Source of the DNA: Amphibalanus amphitrite
Taxonomy: Eukaryota; Arthropoda; Thecostraca; Balanomorpha; Balanidae
Reading direction: 5' to 3'
Assembly: GCF_019059575.1 (NCBI RefSeq)
Contig: NW_024883412.1
Coordinates: 1-64,000, forward strand
Length of the DNA: 64,000 nt
How positions within the stretch are numbered: position 1 is the first letter of the stretch; each line of letters opens with the position of its first letter. The notes beneath the pieces were generated by a model. The model did not search any database. It was given only the letters and a program-made list of their open reading frames with translations, and was not told the origin of the DNA. The position numbers and the translations under genes are program-made. Shown here one piece after another: positions 30,089-42,054 of the stretch.

Positions 30089-30199
30089 GTTTGGAGTCGG
30101 TCTATCTTCGGCTTCTCGCCTCTCTTCGGCTACGTCAATTGAAGCCTTTCTAAGTCTCCTGTCCTTTGTAAACTTGCCTTTCCATGTTTGTGACACTTG
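30089..30199 (-). CDS. Candidate upstream exon of the same minus-strand gene
   Basis: On the minus strand, after acceptor TTATATTCAG, an open frame reads WKGKFTKDRRLRKASIDVAE and ends near a possible GGTAATT donor. The charged composition looks coding, but the phase match to the exon at 29511-29655 is not clean. Speculative. Confidence 0.22.
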
Positions 30200-30550
30200 C
30201 TGAATATAAATTCACAACCCATCTGAGCAAAATTCAAATCAATTGCTATCAAATTCACCGAAATTCAGCCCCTCGGACCGACACCGCACGGACTCCACAC
30301 AGTGCAAAACACAGTGGCGCATTCGCCGCCACAGTTTCTGTGTCCAAAGAAGGCAGTGCTGCCACCTGGTGAGGAAATAAGCCGAACATCCCCATTCCTC
30401 AGTGGTCCGGAGTCCACTTAACCACCAACGCCTCAGGGGCGGATCCAGGAATTTTCGGGAGGGGGGGGCGGCAAGTCGAAATAGGGGCGACCTGGCAATC
30501 CGGGGGCGCTCCATACAAAGGGGGCGCCAAACCGTCAAAATCGGGAGCTA

Positions 30551-31755
30551 AAAGCCCGCGCCGTGCTAAGGGGCGTTATCGCGCTCCCCCTCAGGTTTTT
30601 CGCAAATATCTGAAAAACGGCTGCGCGCAGCGCCGCCATTTTCAGCATACCTTATGATGCATCTTTTTTGCACATGTAAAAATGTCTGACGCGGGTGATG
30701 GAAGGTCAGGTCACCAGGTTATGCCAAAAGACCTAGCCTAAGAAAAAGTTCAAATGCTTACCATTGCTATACCGACTGAACGATTGCTTTGAACCTTTCA
30801 GCGATTGATGAAAGCAACACTATTCATGAAATGTATATCTCGGAATTTCGATATCTGTGACCTAAGGTCAGGTCAGTTGTGCGACGTCTCCATTAGGTAG
30901 GTAGGTATAATTAAGTCTTTGGGAGAAAACTGAAAGGCATCTCTTTTGGACGAGCGCCATTCTAGACAATATCAAGCATTGGGATACATATAAAATTAAC
31001 ACACTGAATAAGAACATTGCACCTAGTGTGACCACTCATTATGTCCCAGAGGTCATCCCATGTCATGAAAGGTCCGCAGCAGTTTTTTTTAAAATAACTT
31101 TTGATAGATTCAAGCTAGAGCGATAAAAACACCTCAGCTGTGTTCAGCTCGACGATACGCATCGACTGCTATGCAGCATGACCTTTCCCGGTCAGGTCAT
31201 GACCTTGACCTGATGTCAAATTCTCAAAATAACCCTTCATAAGGTCAACCTTTAGTTTGTTCGACGTGTCTCGACGACAGAAACGCAATGCTGGCAAACG
31301 TAATGTCGAGACTCTCTTGAGTCAAAAGTTATTGCAGGAAAACATTGTTCGTAAAAAGGCTATTTTTAGAGTCTTTTGCCCTCTGAAGGCTAAACCGTTG
31401 ACCTGAGGTCAAATCTGAGCGCAGCTTGCAGAAACACCTTTAAAAGGGCTATCTAATGCGCTTTTCTGCGGCGCTATAGCTCTATTGGTTTCCGAGTTAT
31501 GTGCCGCTGCTTCGAAAACGGAAAAATGTTGAAACAGGCAACATTTTACCTTTGATGACCTCTGGTGACCTGACATTCGACCTGACCTAAAAAAATGACC
31601 GTTTTGTTTTCGTTCTGTTTTTTGACGATCTTTCGAATGCCGCTTATCGCGTGTCACTACGCGGCCCAGGAGCCGAGTTAGACGAGGGAGTGTGGCCCCC
31701 CCCCCCTCCCCAGCAGGACACGGAAAACTCAGACCACCAGCACGGCACGGGTTAA
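30551..31755. mobile_element. TTAA/AGGTCA element, copy D
   Basis: The left end CCCGCGCCGTGCTAAGG follows a decayed TTAA (CTAAAAG). The right end reads CCAGCACGGCACGGG then TTAA (31752-31755), with the usual second copy of the tag (CCCCAGCAGGACACGG) further in. Carries the conserved TTTTTCGCAAATATCTG and GC-hairpin blocks and many AGGTCA words. Confidence 0.8.
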
Positions 31756-31829
31756 AAGTCGTAGATGGGCACCGCTACCCTAGCAAAAGATATTAGCAAA
31801 AAGGTGACCTCCATTTACTGGTGCAGTCC

Positions 31830-33170
31830 TCCTTCTCTTGGTGATGCCCCCTCTTTTTTTCTGGAAGCGTCTCACTTATGCTGGTACCTATGTCTCACTT
31901 CCCGGGGGCGCCCAACCTCTGCTTGGATCGCCTAATCCATTATGGAGAGACCCACTTTGCTTAAGTCGCCTCATTTCTTCCTTCTAAGAACGACCAATTT
32001 GCTGTAGGCGGCCCACTTATCTGGGACGCCCATCTTCTGCTAGAAGTGCCCCTCTTCTTCCTGATGCGTCCCACTTCTACTACGAGTGCACCTTTTCTGT
32101 TAGGGCGCCCCTTTGCTGCTGAGGAGTCTTTTCTACTGTGAATAGGGCGGCCCTCTCCTGTTTGGCGACCCCAAATTCTGCTGGAGGCGCCCCACTTCTG
32201 CCCAACTTTTGGTGGGGTGCCCCTCTCTTGCAGGGGGCACTTCTCTTTTGCTGGAGACGCCACTCTTGTGGGGGCGCCCTTCCACTGCGGGGAACGTCTC
32301 TCTTCTGCCAGAGGCACCCCTTTTCTTCTTATGGGGCTCCTGTTTTTTTTTTTCTGGGGCGAGGCGACCCTCTGCTGCTCGGAACGGGGCACACCTCTCC
32401 TTTTACTGGGGCAGCGCCCCTCTGCTGGGGTTGCCCCTCCGCTGTCGTCAGGGGCGCCCCTCTTGGTAGAATATACTCCTTTTCTTTTTGTAATGGGGCG
32501 CCCCTCTTCTACCGGGGGCGCCCATCTGCTGCTGGGGCGTCTGTCTTCTGCCGGATATTGTCAATGGGGCGCCCATATCCTGTTTGGCGGGCCCAACCTC
32601 TGCTGGAGGCTGCCTATTTCTGATTAACTTTTGCTGTGGCGCCTCTCTTCTGCTGGGGCGCCCCTCTTCTGCTTGGGGCGCCCGTCTCCTACTGGAGACC
32701 CCTCTCTTCTGCTGGGGCGCCCCTCTTCTGCCAGTGGCACCCATTTTCTTATTATGGGGCTCCTTTTTTGCTGGGGCGCCCAGCTGCTGTCAGGGCGCCC
32801 CTCTTCTCGGAATGGGGGCGCCTCTCTCCTTTTGCTGGGGCGTCGCTCCTCTTCAGGGGGACACGTCTCCTGCTAAGGGTGCCCTTCCGCTGCCAGGGGC
32901 GCCCCTCTTGAACAGAAGGTATTTTATATTCTTGTAACAAGACGCCCTCTTCTGCTGGGGGCGCCCATCTGCTGCTGGGGCGACTCTCATCTGCTGGGAA
33001 TAGGCAATTGGGCGTCACTCTCCTGCTTGGTGAGCCCAACTTTTGGCTGGGGGCGCCCTATTTCTGCTGAACCTTTGCTGTGTCGCCGCTCTTCTGCTCG
33101 GGGCGCCCTCTCTGCCGCGGGATATGGGCGCCTTTTTCGGATGGCGGGGGGGGGGGGGCGGCCGCCCCCG
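31830..33170. repeat. GGGGCGCCCCTCTTCTGCT-type minisatellite of the hAT element
   Basis: Dozens of degenerate units of about 20-30 bp centred on GGGGCGCCCC and CTCTTCTGCT. GGCGCC palindromes recur throughout. All three plus-strand frames are largely open, giving repetitive Leu/Ser/Pro/Gly frames that are not genes. Confidence 0.85.
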
Positions 33171-33969
33171 TCGCCCCCCCCCCCTGGATCCGCGCCTGCA
33201 ACGCCTTACGTTTATCCAGTCTCGAAGCCAATGAAAGCTACTTACTCGCTACTTTTCATGGCCGCACTAAGGCGCTGCCTGGTATTAGAGAAGCTCAAAG
33301 TCGTTATGTTCACAATTATTCGGTGCTTGCCTCATGTCACCCACAATCAGGCTGGTAAAACAGAATTTAACATCCAATTACAGGGCCCCATAGCTTGTGA
33401 TGACGTGTCAAATGTGCTGGTTTCCGTGGACTTTGGTCCTCGTATTGACGTGAGAGATAATGACGTCATAGTTCGCTCGCTTATTTTTATAGCGATTCTT
33501 GAATGCCAAGTACCAACCCCTCTCCAGAGGCCTGCTTTTTTCTTTTTTTCTTTTTAGTTGACCTGTCAACGTGTGTAGCGGACTGCGGAGTGTTAGTGCT
33601 ACACAAATCCCGCGCACCGACGGGGGGATATCCGCCCCCCCCCCTGAGGTTTTTCGCGGATAGCGGGAAAACCGCGGCGCGTAGCGCCGCGAAATTTGGT
33701 ACGACTATTCTCTCATCAATTTTACACATGGTGTGCAAGTTTGAACCTCCTAACTTTTAAGGTCAGGTCACCAGGTCACTTTGAATGACCCAACCTCAAG
33801 TCACTTTTTTGCAACTTTGTCACCGTCCCAGAGCTACAGTAGATGTCGGAGGCCTTTGAAAGTCGCAGGATGTTATTAGGTCATTAGTAGCTACCCCTAG
33901 TGAAAAAATCTTACAGGGTAGCCCTGTATGGTTGACCCTACAGGATTTTTGACGAAATTGTTACCAGGG

Positions 33970-34365
33970 TTCCTACAGGGTATCGTACAGGGTACCGTGC
34001 ACGGTGTCGTACAGGGTACCGTACACGGCGTCGTACACGGTGTCGTACAGGGTGCCGTGCACGGTTTCGTACAGGGTGCCGTGCACGGTATCGTGCAGGG
34101 TGTCGTGCACGGTGTCGTACAGGGTGCCGTGCACGGTGTCGTACAGGGTACCGTGTACGGTGTCGTACAGGGTACCGTGCACGGTGTCGTACAGGGTGCC
34201 GTGCACGGTGTCGTACATGATACTGTGCACGGTGTCGTACAGGATGCCGTGCACGGTGTCGTACAGGGTACCGTGCACGGTGTCGTACAGGGTACCGTGC
34301 ACGGTGTGGTACAGGGTGCCGTGCACGGTGCCGTACAGGGTATTGTAAAGGATCTCGTACAGGGC
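33970..34365. repeat. 24-bp minisatellite, about 16 units
   Basis: Unit GTGTCGTACAGGGTGCCGTGCACG with small variants. The unit is a multiple of three and stop-free, so five or six frames stay open and give PCTTPCTVP-type or QGTVHGVV-type artefacts. Confidence 0.95.
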
Positions 34366-34379
34366 ACCACACTCGCCAT

Positions 34380-36060
34380 TCTATAAGTATTCCGCATCTT
34401 GTTATTTTGCTGTTGAGCCGATTGACCAGGAATGCTAAAAAGACCCACGAGTTTCCGCGTTACCGACAAAGTCAATATTCGGAATAAATGTATTTCTGGG
34501 ATAAATACACAGCCATTTCCGGGTCACATCCCGTCACCTTACGACACACGTCATCGCGTCGCGGCTGCCGCTCCGTCCATCGATCTACGAATCTCGAGTG
34601 GTGGTGTCGCCCGACGATCCTCGCATCCTGCGTTCCTGTAACAAGGTGGATATTCACATGTTACAATGATAATATATTGATTGAAGGGACCCCTGCCGTC
34701 GAAAGTAACTAATCGGCACATAAGTGATACATACAACGCGATACAAAGTGATCTGCATACAACATTATTTTGATGTTGTATCACACTATTGCATACCTAT
34801 CAATCTCCTATCAACCAAATACAACGCAAATTCAACGTGAAATAAATGCTGGATCGATGTCGAAAAACGGTTGATCCTCAATGTTGACAATCAACCTGGA
34901 TATAACCAATTTTTAATATTGAATTAATGTTGTGTGCTACTATGTAGTAGCGTCGACGCTACTAATGCGCTCTGGTATCTGATAGTAGACATCTAAATGT
35001 CTATTTTTTTCAGCTATCTTTTTCGATCAGCTATTTTTGAGTGAACGTTTCGGCGCCATTTTTTTTTTTTTTTTTTGTCTGTAATGCTGCCAATATTGAG
35101 AACAATTTTCGTATTGTTACACAGCAATACAGCATGGCAGAAACTTACCTTCAGGTCGGAAGAGGAGACGGCAGATGACACCGCACGGCACACACGCGAC
35201 ACTTCCGTCGGCTCTCCGCACACCGCGAGCGAGCAGTGAATGGGACGGACGGAATGCGGCGGAGGGGGACGCGCGCTCCCCTCTCCGCCCCAGGCGAGGA
35301 TCGGGACGCCCGCCGCCGACCGTACGGTCTCTAAAACGGACAGTGGGCGCTAAATTCCAGTCGGTACAGTCTCTGAAAGATCACCACAGCGCACAAATGC
35401 ACACTAGTTAGTCCCCGAATAATACAGTACAGCAACGCGTCAAATTAAGTTGATAATGTTATGAAGGGATTAGGGAGTTATGAAGTGAATCGGTTCTTTT
35501 ATAGGGATCAATTCACAATTCGTAATTCCCTTTATATCGGGACAATGTTGACAACAACATTCGAATGCTTATGTCCCCGCCAGTTCTAATAATGAGCAGT
35601 ACCGTCCTGAGGAGATGAATAAATCCCGGTAGGTTGCAGATTGTCCATTGTCCATTGTGTCCATTGTCCAACATATCAACGCACCGGGGCGAGGCATTTC
35701 TCCCTAGGTAGGTACTCCTCATACTTTACTTGACATGTGCATCGTTTATAACTGTTCTCCACGTAGTCCGTGTGGAGCAAATGATCACATTTGCTTGAGA
35801 GTTAAGCGAGCTCTTTAATTATGATTTGTGCGAAAAACGATTAGCGGGAGTAGCCTTCCATGGGATCAGCACATTCTTGTAAGATTCTTCAATCTTACCA
35901 GAATCAGCATTCTCGCAAGAATCTGCCTATGCCAGGCAGATTCTTATAAGATCTGTATGATGTTGGCCAATCTTGTACAAGCTCTGCTAGGCCTTGCAAG
36001 ACTGTCTTCAAAATCTTATAAGATCATGCAAGATAGTGAAGATTCTGGTAAAATCGTATA
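34380..36060. other. Interior of the nested element, including a poly-T tract and a GC-rich island
   Basis: A 17-18-base T run at 35059-35076. A GC-rich stretch at 35150-35330 has a good minus-strand donor (CCTGAAG|GTAAG at about 35148). A run of AAGATTCTT/CTTGTAAGAT motifs at 35870-36060. No convincing protein. Confidence 0.4.
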
Positions 36061-36073
36061 AGACTTTTTCACA

Positions 36074-36300
36074 TGGGTGCGTACATGGCTCCCTGTATGA
36101 CTGCGTACAGGGCTCCCTGTATGACTGCGTACAGGGCTCCCTGTATGACTGCGTACAGGGCTCCCTGTATGACTGCGCACAGGGCTCCCTGTATGACTGC
36201 GCACAGGGCTCCCTGTATCATTGCATACAGGGCTCCCTGAAGGATTCCCTACAGGGCCCTGTAGGATTCCCTATAGGGCTCCCTATCAGATGCCGTACAG
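36074..36300. repeat. 24-bp minisatellite (GACTGCGTACAGGGCTCCCTGTAT)n
   Basis: Seven or more units, with AGGGCTCCCT palindromic cores. It is related in the GTACAGGG word to the array at 33970. Confidence 0.9.
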
Positions 36301-36476
36301 GGGCCGTATTCACGTCGATCATTTTCGTAAGAATTTTCTTAAGTTTGACCTACTTCTTAAGTAAATTTTTTTAATCATGTGAACTCCGTTGATAAAAACT
36401 TAAGAAGTGTCGACGTGAATACCAAATTATACTTACGAAAGAAAATCGACTTACGAAGTCGACGTGAATACGGCCC
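36301..36476. mobile_element. 176-bp MITE with GGGCCGTATTCACGTCGA ends
   Basis: Inverted ends GGGCCGTATTCACGTCGA and TCGACGTGAATACGG..C with TTCGTAAG/CTTACGAA next to them. CAG repeats on both sides (36298-36300, 36477-36479), a 3-bp duplication. Nested inside the CAGGGCTCC tandem array. Confidence 0.85.
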
Positions 36477-37375
36477 CAGGGCTCCTTGTAGGATTCAGTA
36501 CAGGGTCCCCTGTTGGAGGTCGTGCAGGGCACCCTGTAGGATTCCATGTACAGCCATATTTGCCTGCATGAAATCCTGTACGGCTACTCCAGCAACCCTG
36601 CACGACCCTGTAGGGACGTACAGGATTTTGGTACAAATCCTGTAGAATTTTTTCACTAGGGACAATTTGTTTATCTTGGAATTTTGATGTCGGTGACCTA
36701 AGGTCAGGTCAATTTCGGGACCTCCCCATTATAAGTCAACGGGGGAAAATCAACTCCCTGTTTTTACCACTAAAACGGGTCGGAATGGCCCCATATACCA
36801 TATATGATTTCATATACGATCAACCTTCACTACCTTGAGGTCTGTTTTGCTGTTGGGCAGCTGGGTCATGGGACGTCATCAAAGGTCACCAGCGGTTTTT
36901 TGCCAATAACTCCGTACAGGAACAAGATGCAGCCGCGCGGATGGTCTCATTGTGTTCAGCTCGTCAAGACGCATCGAATGATATACATGATGACCTCGAG
37001 GTCACGTGACCTGAGGTCAACCTTTGACCTTGACCTTTCGAGGTCAACATATATATCATTCGATGCGGATTTACGGGAGGATCACGATGATGCCCTTAGT
37101 TTGTTCCTATCTTGACTAATTCGAAAGTTATTCGAGAAAAACTCTCTCCATGTCTAGCGCCGCCATTTTGACTTTTTCGACCCCTGTGACGTCATCTTTG
37201 ACCTGACCTGAAAATGACCTTAGTAAAAATTGTAGACCTTGTCCGTGCGTATCCGATGCCGTTTACCGCTTGTCGCTATCTTGCTTCGTTCTCGAGATCT
37301 CAGGGGGAGCGGTCATCCGCCCCCCCCCCCCGTCGGTGCGAAGTTGGCGCGGACCCCCGTCGGTGCGCGGGTTAA

Positions 37376-39386
37376 CTTGAGTTCAACAATAACATTTAGC
37401 GACGTAAAAACAACGATTCGTCTCTTTAGATGTATGTATCTTGGCGTCAGAAAATGCCAAGAGATATTGAAAGGACATCTGGAATTCGGGTTTAACCTAC
37501 TAGTTACCACAAATAAAAATAGTATCGCTTTGAAGATCAGACTTAATCAACCCCATAGTATCACCGAATGAAATTCAAATGGCCCGGAAGTGTCGACATA
37601 GTGCGGTTGTTCTGGAAAATTCGTCACGTTCCTATCCACGTTGCTCGTTTCAGTGTTTGACTGGACAACAAATCCGACGCGGCGTCGGGTCACGATATTT
37701 GAAACAAGGGCCGCGCGATCGATGGGGTGTCGTTAAACGCCGTGCAGCGCTGGCCTTTGGAGGTGGACAGCCAGTGGAAATAAACTATAGGGGTGGGGGA
37801 AGAGGTGGCATTGGTCAAACATTCCACATTTTACTTTTTATTTCTAGGACGTCGATGTGGAATACAACTGCAGTCGGTATTTTAAAATATATAACAGTCC
37901 CTGATAGATAAACATCTGTATATCTTATATAGCGGCCTCTATGCCAGTTTGGATTTCCTTTTGCTAAATAGGCAATGAATCTTAGAGCAGCCCGCGTCCC
38001 TCATTCTTTGAACCGTAAGCATTCAAGGTTTATTCAGCATTTCCTTGCGTCATGTTTTATGTTCTTGTTCAATGCGCGCTTACGTTTCGTTTCCACTTCC
38101 CGTAAACACTAAACACTTAACAGGAAACTGTGACATATCTGATCGACCTGATGGACTTGCCTATAAGGTATGCTTTACACCTACATAGAAAGAAAACATA
38201 TTCGTACAATGTTTTACGCAAAAATGTGTGAATGCTTTTGAAATTTTCACTTAGTTTCCTGCGAATTGGACCTTCCGTCGGCGCTTCCTTTTCGGCGGTA
38301 AAAATATCTCCACGAAGTACTCGCTACGGAATGTGCTATCAGCTGCATACCATCGTCTGCGACCTACTTTCCAACAATGACGCTAGTGTGCTCCATAGTG
38401 CGCCAAGGAACGGAGGTGAATAGAAGTAGGTGCCGTGATACCAGACTGCTGTTCATATAAATGATGGTCATATAGCAACCAGAATATGGCATATGGAGAC
38501 CATCGGTGGGTGGAGTGGCATCGTACCTACCTACATATCAAATTGACCTGAAATCAAACTAAGTATATATGAACTCAATATCAAATCATACCTACCTATT
38601 ACCTAAGCATGATGCTGTAAAATAAAGTGTAATCCAGTTTCATTGCAGTGAGGAAACTTTTTTTCTTCAAAATCCTTATTTTCGGAAAACAGTGGCTTGA
38701 TGTTCTTCTTTTCGATGCGGTAAAATATTATGACTATCACAAAACAAAAACAGGTTTATCTGTAAATTGTCTAATAGAATACGGCATTTTAAACGTTGAA
38801 TTTGTTTCAATCTTGACCTGAGGCAGCATACATACACGGATACACATTTCCTGGAACCACCATGCCGACATTGTACTCCATCACACCACCAAGACGTCAT
38901 CAATGAAGTCACAAAACACCACTGGTCGCTACCCATTCCACAAAGCCGGGCTCAATTCAGCGCGCCGCTCGGCCTGCCACCTGGCGGCCGGACGGCGAAC
39001 CAGTTGCCAAGTTACGCTGGCCATCACAAATGGCCCGCGGCTATTCGGGGTCGTCGCCGCCGGCCGGTCAGCAGTCTGTCGTCGGAGTGAAGAGGATCGA
39101 CGCGTCGACAGCCAGCCACAGGTAGGTCGTCGGAACCGGGGAGTGAGCTATCGCGCTGTCAAAGCTATATGACGGGAGCTGACGCGAAATATTAGTAGTC
39201 TAAATTGTGCTACAAATTAGCCGTTTGATTGCAGCACATGTGTGAATGATGTTCAAGATATTTACAAGAGAAAGACACAGAAGTGCCTATTGATTATGAA
39301 ATTGTAAAATTAGCTTCCAATACTGCATACCGCGATGTAATTGCTTGGTTCATCAAGCAAAAATGGTTTTGAAAGATTATCGCAAA
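37376..39386. other. Unique sequence; possible noncoding first exon near 38935-39125
   Basis: Mostly AT-rich. A local GC-rich segment ends in CCACAG|GTAGGTCG at about 39119-39126, a good donor, and could be a promoter-proximal exon. No protein family recognised in the short frames. Confidence 0.3.
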
Positions 39387-39551
39387 CAGTAGCGGCGGAG
39401 CACCTTCAATTAAGGGGGGGGCCGGGGGGGGGGGGGCACTGCCGACTTTTGGTTCCATTCTTTCCATGCAACGCCCATAGGGCTAATGTTAAAATGGCAA
39501 AAGCAAAGGGAGGCACGGTGACCCGGTGCCCTCTCCGTTCCGCCGCCCATG
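39387..39551. mobile_element. Short hAT-like MITE (CAGTAGCGGCGG ends), copy 1
   Basis: Ends CAGTAGCGGCGGAGCACC and, from the right, CATGGGCGGCGGAACGG. Flanks ATCGCAAA and ACCGCAAG agree at 6 of 8 positions. The same family lies inverted at 56925-57085 with a perfect duplication. Confidence 0.75.
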
Positions 39552-39640
39552 ACCGCAAGCGGCTGGCACTCTTTGATAGGTACTGTACCTAGATAAAATG
39601 TATGTTATTTGCAGTTATGTGGCATCGCTACACTTCTTTC

Positions 39641-40810
39641 TTAACCGGCGCCCTGCTGGAGGTTCTGGATTTCCACGCCCTGCTGGGGGGGGGGGGGTGT
39701 TTGAACACCCCCCTTCTAACTCGGCTCCTGGGCCACGTAGCGATACGCGGAAGGTGGTGTTCGAAAGAGCGTCAAAAATAATGACGAAATCACTTCCGTC
39801 AATTTTTTGGTCAGGTCAAAAATAAGGTCACCAGAGGTCATTGAAGGCAAAATTTCGCCGATTTCCAGGTCGAATGACGAAAATTTCCAAGAAGCCAACG
39901 CATAACTCGGGAACCAATAGAGCTACAGCGCCGCGGAAAAGTGCATTCGATGGCCCTATTAACGCCCTTTCTGAATAATTCTCTCAGATTTGACCTAACG
40001 TCAACGGTTTTGCCTGCAGGGGGCAAAAACTGCAAAAATAACCGATTTTTTCGGAAACAGTTTTTCTGCAATAACTTTTGACCCAAGCCTTGTACGAGCT
40101 TACTTTCACCGGCATCGTGTTCCTCTCGTCAAGACGCATCGAATGAACTATAACTTGACCTTGAAAGGTCAACTTGAAAATTTGACCTCAGGTCAAGGTG
40201 CAACCTGACCGGGAAGGGTCATGTTGCATATCAGTCGATCCGTATCGTCGAGCTGAACACATATAAGGCATTTTCATCGCTCTAGCATGTCTCTATCAAA
40301 AGTTATTTGCGAAAAACTGTTAGATACCATTCGTGACCTAAGATGACCTCAGGGCATAAACAAGGGTCACGGACACCATTTTCATGTTCAGTGTGTCTAA
40401 ACCACTTGTAATTCGGTGTTTGGGAGTGTTTATAATGTCTTTCGTCCAAAAGAGACGCATTTCATTTTTCTCCCATTACTTATAATGGGGAGGTCGCAAA
40501 ATTGACCTGACCCTAGGTCATCGATATCAAAATTCTGAGATATACATTTTGTACATGCTATTACTCTTAGCAATCGCTGAAAGTTTCAAAGCGATCGGTT
40601 CTCTCGGTGTAGCTATGACAGACATTGAAACTTTTTATGAGGTGAGGTCACTTCAAGTGACCTGGTGACCTGACCTTGAATGATCTTGGTCTGAAATTTT
40701 CACAACATGTGTAGAATTGATTTATGATAAGGTGTACCAAAAACGGCGGCGCTCCGCGCCGCCGTTTTTGAGATATTCGCGAAAAACCACAAGGGGGGGT
40801 GTTCAAACGG
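39641..40810. mobile_element. TTAA/AGGTCA element, copy G (right end interrupted)
   Basis: TTAA at 39641-39644, then CCGGCGCCCTGCTGGAGG and a second CCACGCCCTGCTGGGGG tag. The body is nearly collinear with copies J and Q. At the right, the GGGGGGGTGTTCAAAC half of the terminal hairpin runs directly into a TACAAAAT-rich element and the true end is missing. Confidence 0.85.
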
Positions 40811-41130
40811 CTCCATATCAAAGCATACAAAATCTTATCATACAATCATCAAAACATACAAAATCGTAACATACAACGCGCAAAACCTACAAAACAGGCC
40901 GGGTAGGGGACAGTCAAAACATACAAAAGCGCAGCATACAAAATTGTGTCATACAAAATCGCAAGGTACAAAATCGTTTCACACAAAAAGGCAGTGGAAA
41001 ATTAATGGCATTAATCAAAGTACGCATCATACAAAACCATTTCATATAAATTTACATCATTTCGTCGTCCTTGAGATGTCAATTTTCAGTTGGATCAAAA
41101 CCTACAATCTCAACCGCGCCTCAAGCGACA
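40811..41130. repeat. CATACAAAATC-rich element, copy 1
   Basis: Begins GGCTCCATATCAAAGCATAC and continues with imperfect CATACAAAATCGTA units. The inverted copy at 58285-58618 shares specific stretches such as CAAAACCTACAAAACAGGCC, so this is a defined element, not just simple repeat. Confidence 0.75.
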
Positions 41131-41500
41131 TCTTTGTTAGAAGTTTGTGTAGTTACGAAATATTCCACTAGATGCCTCCTCTGTCAAAGCACAGCCAAGC
41201 TTTGCACGGCCAGCGTTTTTTGCTTGTTTATACAGTGAGCGCCGGTCTCGGAGCGACGGGGCGTCCCGGTGGCGCCGTCGTCCCCCTCCCTCAGACTGGG
41301 CAAGGTCTCCCCTCCCTCGGCAGACGGCGCGGCCCCAGAGGAAACGGCCAAGGCCGTGCCTGACTTACATCCCCGCTCTCTGCGGGCCGGAGAACGAAGT
41401 TGCGCTTGGTACATTGAGCAGCATTCTGCTCATTTTGACTATAGCTGCCGGAACATAATTCGTAAATTAAATTGAAAACTGCGAAATAAATTTAACTGAC
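41131..41500. other. Unique GC-rich sequence, no feature seen
   Basis: Two overlapping short frames on opposite strands in GC-rich sequence, with no domain signature. The last 100 bp are AT-rich. Confidence 0.35.
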
Positions 41501-42054
41501 TTAACCCTCGCCCGTATAGGGGGGGGGTCGAACGGACCCCCACCCCCATGGTTTTTCGCGAATAACTCGCGTAAAAAGTGGTTGATCGCGATGAAACTTT
41601 CAGTTATGTCGAGTCAATCAATTGTACACTTACCCTTAAAAGTTCATGACCCTGTCCCAAATGAACCTTGACCTGTGGCCTATTTTTCGAGACCATGTTT
41701 GGCCGGAATCGCGATTCGGCGTATGTCGGCTCGTATTAGCCGCGCGTTTGCAGTATTTTTGCGGTTTCAAACGTTCAAACATGTGATATGATGTTGGTCC
41801 CATGCATTATGGTGGGTGTCAAGGTCACCTGAAGGTCAGGTCAGATCATTAACCTTTGATGACCTAGGTTCACTTCTTCGAGTTCTAGGCTACTTTTTGG
41901 AGCTGATTTCGAATTAAGCAACCATTTGAGCATTTACGAAGTTGTTTTGGTGTCTTCGTAACATGTTACGAAGCTGTCAGTAACGGCTGACACGTACTAT
42001 GAATACCTGGCAGGACGTCTACTGATTGGCCTGACCTGACCTGGCCTAAATGCA

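Larger units (their letters stand above)
30434..33198. mobile_element. hAT element filled with GGGGCGCC minisatellite, with a nested TTAA/AGGTCA element
   Basis: Perfect 8-bp duplication CAACGCCT at 30426-30433 and 33199-33206. Inverted ends CAGGGGCGGATCCAGG and, from the right, CAGGCGCGGATCCAGG. No transposase. The interior is a GC-rich degenerate minisatellite, interrupted by copy D of the TTAA/AGGTCA family. Confidence 0.9.
33895..36661. mobile_element. Inverted-repeat element with 24-bp tandem arrays
   Basis: Ends CCCTAGTGAAAAAATC and, from the right, CCCTAGTGAAAAAATT. Comparison with copy R shows that the host sequence GTAGCTAC-AATTTG is interrupted here, with AC repeated at both junctions. 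The 2.77-kb interior is noncoding and has tandem arrays towards both ends plus a nested 176-bp MITE. A CCCTA-type end with an apparent 2-bp duplication does not let me name a superfamily. Confidence 0.75.
33607..37375. mobile_element. TTAA/AGGTCA element, copy F, with a large nested element
   Basis: The left end CCCGCGCACCGACGGGGG (33609) lacks a clean TTAA (AAAT instead). The right end is CCCCGTCGGTGCGCGGG then TTAA (37372-37375), with an inner second tag CGTCGGTGCGAAG. The body is collinear with copy R at 61431-63638. It is split at 33894/36662 by another inverted-repeat element. Confidence 0.85.

Noticed and set aside
32138-33039. Several overlapping frames on both strands rich in Gly, Ala, Pro, Leu
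   Set aside because: They are products of the GGGGCGCC minisatellite in the hAT element.
33970-34365. CRISPR-like array of regular 24-bp units
   Set aside because: Units are adjacent with no unique spacers, the context is a eukaryotic transposon, and there are no cas genes.
33897-34475. Long Cys/Pro/Thr-repeat frame (minus) and matching Val/Gly/His frame (plus)
   Set aside because: They are translations of a stop-free 24-bp minisatellite; several other frames are open for the same reason, with no start context or domain.
41172-41475. Opposed short GC-rich frames
   Set aside because: No family signature, no splice or promoter support, and both strands are open because of base composition.
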